From Sisyra terminalis (Eukaryota; Arthropoda; Insecta; Neuroptera; Sisyridae), in NCBI GenBank assembly GCA_958496175.1, contig OY292278.1, forward strand, positions 33,976,001 to 34,040,000: a stretch of 64,000 nucleotides of DNA. Direction: 5' to 3'. Positions within the stretch are counted from its first letter, which is position 1. Every line of letters starts with the position of its first letter. Under the pieces are notes generated by a model. That model was not told where the DNA came from, made no database searches, and was given only the letters and a program-made list of their open reading frames with translations. The translations under genes and the position numbers were made by a program. This document shows, in pieces, positions 58,480 to 64,000 of the stretch.

Positions 58480-58940
58480 CTGTTATTTTCAAATATGTAT
58501 TTATATTGTATTATGTAAAATTAAATTTTCTAAATAAAGTTTACTTTGGCTCAAGTCCATTTCAGCACACCCACAATTTGGCAACGTTGCATTTTCAACT
58601 TTGTTTTAATTTAATTCGCGATTAAATCGGTCCATAATAAAAATTAAGCCACAAAAGAGAGAATTATAACATATTAGAATTGAATTAACAAAAATATCGC
58701 GAATTAAATTAAAAACAAAATTGAAAATGGAACGTTGGCAGATTGTGGGTGTGCTAAAATGAACTTGAGACGAAAATTTTATTTAACATATTATAATATA
58801 AATGTATATTTGAAAATAACCGTCACTTCTTCATTTCTGGAATGTCAAAGTTTACGTACAAATTGCAAACAATACGTACCCATTCGGAATAGTTCTCTTC
58901 AGTTCTGAAAATCTCGACGTTCCTGATCTAAGCTTATACC
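58348..58940. repeat. Large palindrome, arms about 275 and 245 bp
   Basis: The arms 58348-58622 and 58696-58940 are inverted copies separated by about 73 bp. Paired blocks include GGTATAAGCTTGGATCAGGA with TCCTGATCTAAGCTTATACC, AGCACACCCACAATTTGGCA with GCAGATTGTGGGTGTGCT, and TTTAATTCGCGAT with ATCGCGAATTAAA. Divergence is roughly one in ten with indels. No clear target duplication. The outer boundary falls inside an exon-like reading frame. Confidence 0.85.
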
Positions 58941-58949
58941 ATTTATATT

Positions 58950-61900
58950 GACAAGTTCGTTGGATTTGTGTTTAAGGACATACAACGATAATAATTTTAT
59001 TTTACACGTTTTTATTTCTAACTTTACACTTTTTTAATCTTTCTGTTTTCTAAATCGACAATTAAAGAACGGTCGAGATTGATTTATTTTTAATTCCCTG
59101 CTTTGAACTCTGTTGTTACTTGTCACTTGTTACTGTTTTAACTGTTGACTTTTGTTGGTCAATTGCCTTATACACGAATTTGATCTGTCTTTGAAAGCCT
59201 CTAGAAAGATTCAGATGGTTTAGATGCTTCTCACTTATTTTATCAGCCATGGAATGTGGTTAGACATCTTTTATCTCATTGTATTTAAACTGTTGACATT
59301 TTAAATGTCTTAAGTCCACCACCAGTATTTTAAGTAAGCTTTCAAAAACAGTTATTTGTAAAGTTTAAGTGGATATAATTCTTTAAGCGATTCTTCTTCT
59401 GCCAATGAAAGTTAGTAATATATTGGCCATCGCTTGTCAGTCTTCTGTGGTTCTTATGAGTTATTCATGATTTAGGTTTATTTACTGTCAAACGTTCCTC
59501 ATCCTTGGTACTTTTTTTCGTATAATTTTTCGTTCTTCCTCAATCTTTCCTTTTATAATGAGCTAAGCATATCGGTTTTTGGTATTGATCAGCCAGGGAG
59601 GCCACTTTACGAATTTTGATTTTATAAAAGAGCTTGCGATTTCTATTTACCCTGCAAAGAATTTTTCTTTAGTATAAGTATTAATTGTCCATTCTTCTAT
59701 AATACATTTATCAACCTTAAACCTGAACGGTTGATTCGGTCTTAGTTACTGCCAAATGTGTACCCAAGTTAATCCATATACAAAGTAATCAATGAGATTC
59801 CAAGATCAGATTTTCGGTTCCAACATTCGTTCATTAGAAAAATCATGTTCACAATAAATATTTATATAAAAATCAATGAAAAAATTGTTTGAAATTGTAA
59901 GAATCCATTTAGGTAGTAGTTAGATAGTAAATTTCATCGGTTCGAAATTATTTGATTGCTTTTATGGATAAAACTTGCATTATTTAATATTTAAGAGCTT
60001 TATGCAAAATGTTAAATTTAATATTTTTTTAAATTGAAAATGTATTACTTGTCTCTAAAATATCCATTTGTCTGTTATTTCTTATCCGTTTTATATATTT
60101 TTTGTCTTACAACCTCTTTTTTGATATTTTTCTAGCAATAAAATATTACATATTCCAAATAAATCCTCCACAGAATCGATACGAGGCTCAAACGAGCAAT
60201 TTTCACGTTTGTGAGTGAAGACTTGTCTATGTCAGCTTTACTATCTGAAACAAATGTTACAGCTTCTGTTATAATAAAAATAAACTTTTCGAATCATCTA
60301 CGACTATATATAGCGATACATTCAGAATACGAATTTTTCTATAAATACAAAAGCCAAAAAAAATACACATTTGTACAAACGTAACGAGATTATAGAGCTA
60401 CTTATTCGTACGCAATACAAAATGTATAGAGCTAAGAATCAATCAATTCGTCCAAGATGAAATATATATACGGTCGATTTAATACCCATCTTGGATGCTG
60501 TACGAGCGTTTTTACAAAGACTTCTCCCATAGTCCCTGAAAGCTCCCGCAAAGCCTTTTGATAAAATGAACGAATGAATAAAAGCGAATATTTTTTTCGT
60601 TCGAAAATTGCCTCAAACTAATTGCTTTTTTTAATTTAAATTTTTTTAAACAAATTTCCCAAAAGATAAACTGGTTTGTAGTGAAACCATTGTAAACAAT
60701 GCCGTTGTGAATAAATTGCAACGAAAAATAATTTAGATAAATTGAAACCATAAATTCCGTAACAGTTGACTTTTATGACCAACGTAAAAGATATTTACAA
60801 CAAATCAAATATTCAAGTGATGCATTGAGAAGTTTGTTTTTTGTCTAGGTTTAGACTTGTGGGCTACGAATAGAAGCAGGAATAAATTGAGATCTATTTA
60901 ATTTAGATGCTTCTGTATTTGAATAAAAAACCAATTGAAATATTCTCACAAGTTTTCTGTGTATATTTTTATAAAAACAAAAGTGAATGTATGGGGAACA
61001 AGTTGAGGTTGTTTGCAAAGTAATTTAATAGGGAAATTTTATGGTAAGAAAATTTTTGGAATTAAAATGAAAAAAATGCTGTTGAAAACCGTAATAAATG
61101 TGATATTCTATTCGGAAACGTGTGAGCAGCTACTTGTTTTTCTTTACTTGCTTTTATTTGCTAGCAGTGGTTTATTCACCTTTCCGTATTCAAAGCTTTC
61201 TCGTATTTCCAAACTATATTCTGACACGAACACATAAAACGTAGATTAAATGCAAATACACGATATTGCGATGCAGAAACAAATTGAATATTCCGCTTAA
61301 CTCACAAACTTTCAAATTGAGTTGATTCCACTAAACACAAAACGTAAGTTCAATCGATTGAACTATGAATTTGGCTTTTGAAAAATGACTTTATTGGGAA
61401 TAGCGTTGGTATGCCAATCATACGCACAATTTCCACATGTTTTTTTGTAGTGAGTGCATCGGAAAATCTAGTCACGAATGAACTGTAAATCAAACCAAAA
61501 GCTCCATGAAAACTCTCCCTACAGCCGCTTTTTCCATATATTATGCCATTTAGCGGCTCTCCACTTGACAAGTATTTCAGAGGCTAAAATAACGACTGAA
61601 CTAAAATAGAATAAATGATAACGGAATTGATATATTGATTAACCTTGATTGCGATATGCAATAAAATATAAAGAGGTAGACACGAAATAAAAAATTGGTC
61701 AACGATTTAATGTATGATTTATAGTACCTATATGAAAGATACAATTTTTGACTATGATTAAGTTTTTTGAACGATTGTCTTATGCCTATTGTCACTTTTA
61801 TACAGTTATTTATTTTTACGGGTTTGTTAATGTTTCAGGATAGTAACATTATTTATTTTAATACTCACACGTTTATTATTACACTCTTATTTATTTATTT

Positions 61901-62005
61901 AAGCAATTACTTAAACGGGTGTAAATGTTAACTAATTCATAATTATTAACTGTTCGTAACTGTTCCAGCGATGGTTGATCGCATTATTTATACAACTATT
62001 TGCCA
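58950..62005. other. No gene recognised
   Basis: Long AT-rich stretch. 59.08-59.55 kb is more balanced; on the minus strand it gives fragments faintly like the end of RTE-type proteins, too weak to annotate. Frames at 60512-60751, 61013-61237 and 61350-61571 have no known motifs. Confidence 0.4.
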
Positions 62006-62010
62006 CTCTG

Positions 62011-62150
62011 GAAGGTTCGAGATTGTTCCAAACACTTCTCGTAAACTTGAATGATTTCTATCTCTCTACCCCATATTAGAATCTCATGGAGAGTGTTCTG
62101 GAACGTCTTCCGTCTCTCGCCAATCTCATTTTTCGAACTTTGGAATGTTC
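62011..62150. promoter_or_regulatory. Cluster of heat-shock-element-like arrays
   Basis: GAAGGTTCGAGATTGTTC (62011-62028) is GAA-TTC-GAT-TTC at exact 5-bp steps, three of four units perfect. TTCTGGAACGTCT (62096-62108) has TTC-GAA in step and a poor third unit. GGAATGTTC (62142-62150) has GAA-TTC in step. A TATTTATAC box lies about 20 bp upstream of the first. HSF binds alternating nGAAn units. No gene start is seen, so the cluster may belong to a mobile-element terminus. Confidence 0.4.
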
Positions 62151-62159
62151 AAGTCCATA

Positions 62160-63079
62160 ACACTATGTTGCAATCAAAAAAAAAAAACTGATACTTTCGA
62201 CTTTGTTTGCGTTCCATTTAATGTTTTTATTAACAAAATTTCAGTAAAAAAAAAATCTTCCTCTTCTTCTACTTCGGCATTTTCTTCCTAAGAGTTTACC
62301 GTTTAGCCCTCCAAAATTCTCAGATTTGTCAATCCTTTCTCTAAGATTTTACGCTGCCTTTGTTTGTCTTATGTAAGTTGTCCATTGTAGAGCTGGGTTT
62401 TATCTTTGTCTTTTTCCTGGTGGTTCCCAATTTAGTACTGTTTTTGGCCATTTGTGTTTTGGCAATCCTTGGATATGGCCTTACTATTATAATACCGTTT
62501 TTCTTGTGTCCTTGTCATAGAGCATAAAAAAAAGTGTTAAAAGCATTTTTAACCAAAATTCTTTGTAAAAAGTTTTCTACTTTTACGTTTTAAAGCTTTG
62601 AAAATCATAAAAGTTAATAACTCGAGACAGCATTACTTTAGATCTTTTGGAGATAGTTAATAATTTAACAAAAACATTTTTATTTTATTTTCCATTTCCA
62701 CAAAAAATATTTCCTTCGAGAAAATTATCTCCTATTGGTACTCTAATAAAATTTGTCTTTAATATGCATTTAATTTTATGTTTTTTCCAAATACTTCACT
62801 AACTAGTTTTTTTTTCATTAACAATATTAATGATCTCTTAAGGGTTTTAAAAAATTAAATGATTATTTATAATTTAATAATAAATATAAATATTACCGAA
62901 GGAATCAGGAGTTTCCCCTTTCCTTGCTCGCATCCCTCTTTCTCTAGTTTTTCTGTTCTTTTTCCGCCTTTAAGGATTTGGTGATATCTTCTTTCATGCC
63001 TCTCTAGCGAATGCTAGATGTGTTCCTTCCGGTAATAAACCGTATTAGCTCCATTATACGCTCAGATCATTGTGTAGGA
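62160..63079. other. No gene recognised
   Basis: Mixed AT-rich and pyrimidine-rich sequence; no domain-bearing frame and no repeat ends recognised. Confidence 0.45.
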
Positions 63080-63393
63080 CAACGATTTCTAAACTGGCAG
63101 GCGCGTCTCCTTAAGGAGCCGTGGACTTGTCTAAGGGGAGACGCGAATATTAGCTAGGATTTTTGGCGAAGAGATTAGATAAATTTTGCGCTAATAGGCA
63201 ACTACATCCATTTCAATAAGCAATAATAATAAAATATTGTTATACATTTTTTCTTAGTATAAGAGTTTGTCTTAATAACTTTTTAGTACACTATAATTTT
63301 TGTGTTTGATGTATTTTATTAAATGGAAAAGAGGCACCATATGATCAAATATTGTTATGGGAGCCGTGGTAAAATAAAGTTTAGAAACCACTG
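63080..63393. mobile_element. hAT-type MITE (family H5), 314 bp
   Basis: Left end CAACGATTTCTAAACT (63080-63095) and right end AGTTTAGAAACCACTG (63378-63393) are inverse matches at 13 of 16. Flanks GTGTAGGA and GTATAGGG match at 6 of 8. A subterminal GGAGCCGTGG occurs on both sides (63116 and 63359 regions). Non-coding. Confidence 0.75.
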
Positions 63394-63489
63394 GTATAGG
63401 GGATCTTTCTTTGCTTTGTAGGCCTAGCTGCTTTCACTTCCGTGCACAGTGACCGCTTTTAGACTGGCTGACCCAGACGTTATTAGGTT

Positions 63490-63750
63490 TCAGTTGCTAA
63501 CCAGATTGCATGGGACATGTTTATCTTTTTGATGTGTCTTTAGAGTAATAATATTTTTGAGGAAAAATAATCGAATGGTTTCTCCTAGTCTGTCTGATTC
63601 TATACTGTTAACATTTGATATAATGACCGTTGGATCCATGGATCCTTGGGGTAAGAAAATGTCCCGTCCCATGATAATCCATTCAATCTGTTGACAGTTT
63701 TGGAAACTTGTTTCGACTTTCACTCGATCCTTATCGGTGATAGCTGTCAT
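63490..63750 (-). CDS. Unrecognised 86-codon frame, possibly an eroded element ORF
   Basis: Reads MTAITDKDRVKVETSFQNCQ, then QIEWIIMGRDIFLPQGSMDP and VIISNVNSIESDRLGETIRL, ending at a stop. Composition is less AT-biased than the surroundings, starts with ATG and looks protein-like. Other frames of the same stretch are also partly open. The context (VKVETSF...) vaguely recalls gag-like ORF1 proteins of LINEs, but I cannot support an assignment. It could be a partial element ORF or a short host segment. Confidence 0.25.
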   Translation of the reverse strand: MTAITDKDRVKVETSFQNCQQIEWIIMGRDIFLPQGSMDPTVIISNVNSIESDRLGETIRLFFLKNIITLKTHQKDKHVPCNLVSN

Positions 63751-64000
63751 TTGACATTCCTCGTTTTTTACCCCATGAAAGTGTGAACTGGGAATATCAC
63801 TTCATCGGATATCAGACCATACGGCGTTTTTCGTAGTCTTTTAGTACTTTTAAAAGTTCGTATCTAACATACATAAATTATTTAATTTTTTTGTAATAGG
63901 TATGCGAAAAATGTACATACAATTATCAATTCCGCAAATGATTATTCTATTTTTCATACTTACTGACAAGGAAAACGTAGTTTATTGTTTATTTGTTTTT
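63751..64000. other. Window end, no gene recognised
   Basis: AT-rich from about 63860; nothing seen. Confidence 0.5.

Noticed and set aside
59380..59780. RTE-like 3' end on the minus strand
   Set aside because: A few residues resemble the family terminus, but no continuous block can be aligned by eye.
1..64000. CRISPR arrays, operons, rRNA genes or complete tRNA genes
   Set aside because: No regularly spaced repeats of CRISPR type, no rRNA-like conserved text and no closable tRNA cloverleaf were seen; composition and element content are eukaryotic.

Overview
The window looks like AT-rich nuclear DNA from an insect or another arthropod. It is dense with decayed transposable elements, splice-like signals sit far from any long reading frame, and there is no bacterial gene organisation. 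The order cannot be fixed from the sequence. There is no complete protein-coding gene. Almost every strong coding match is a broken transposon gene. Three short segments look like possible host exons: a 34-base microexon-like segment at 11.36 kb, a start-codon exon at 35.5 kb (minus strand) and an exon-like segment at 58.3-58.5 kb (minus strand).

Layout. 0.4-1.1 kb: Jockey-like LINE remnant (ORF1 zinc-knuckle tail and start of the endonuclease). 2.5-4.2 kb: two copies of a foldback family that recurs at 18.3, 42.2 and 49.2 kb. 6.3-6.7 kb: C-terminus of an RTE-like reverse transcriptase. 12.2-13.95 kb: 5'-truncated LINE whose reverse transcriptase has two frameshifts. 14.66-15.07 kb: Harbinger-like MITE. 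17.06-17.69 kb: Tc1/mariner transposase pseudogene. 24.2-24.8 kb: C-terminus of a hAT transposase. 24.9-25.5 kb: eroded reverse transcriptase. 27.4-28.5 kb: 1,061-bp element with about 320-bp terminal inverted repeats. 30.6-30.9 kb: 341-bp palindrome with hammerhead-like motifs. 34.7-34.9 kb: fragment of a transposon-associated protein with a DGCGSQNKN motif. 37.8-39.9 and 55.1-56.5 kb: two copies of one interspersed element. 45-46 kb: LINE RNase H region broken by two other retroelements. 47.8-48.8, 52.4 and 63.1 kb: hAT-type non-autonomous elements. 53.5-54.1 kb: foldback element with arms built of degenerate short tandem repeats. 58.3-58.9 kb: large palindrome overlapping an exon-like sequence.

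The elements show a past transposition network. A tRNA-derived SINE family has six copies (7.0, 14.3, 21.1, 26.1, 35.2 and 45.6 kb), one of them inside a LINE. Several hAT-type MITEs occur in the same window as a degraded hAT transposase. The most unusual items are the SINE family, the nested 45-46 kb locus, the element with short-repeat arms, the long-TIR element and the hammerhead-like palindrome. Family assignments rest on motifs read by eye; no database search was possible.
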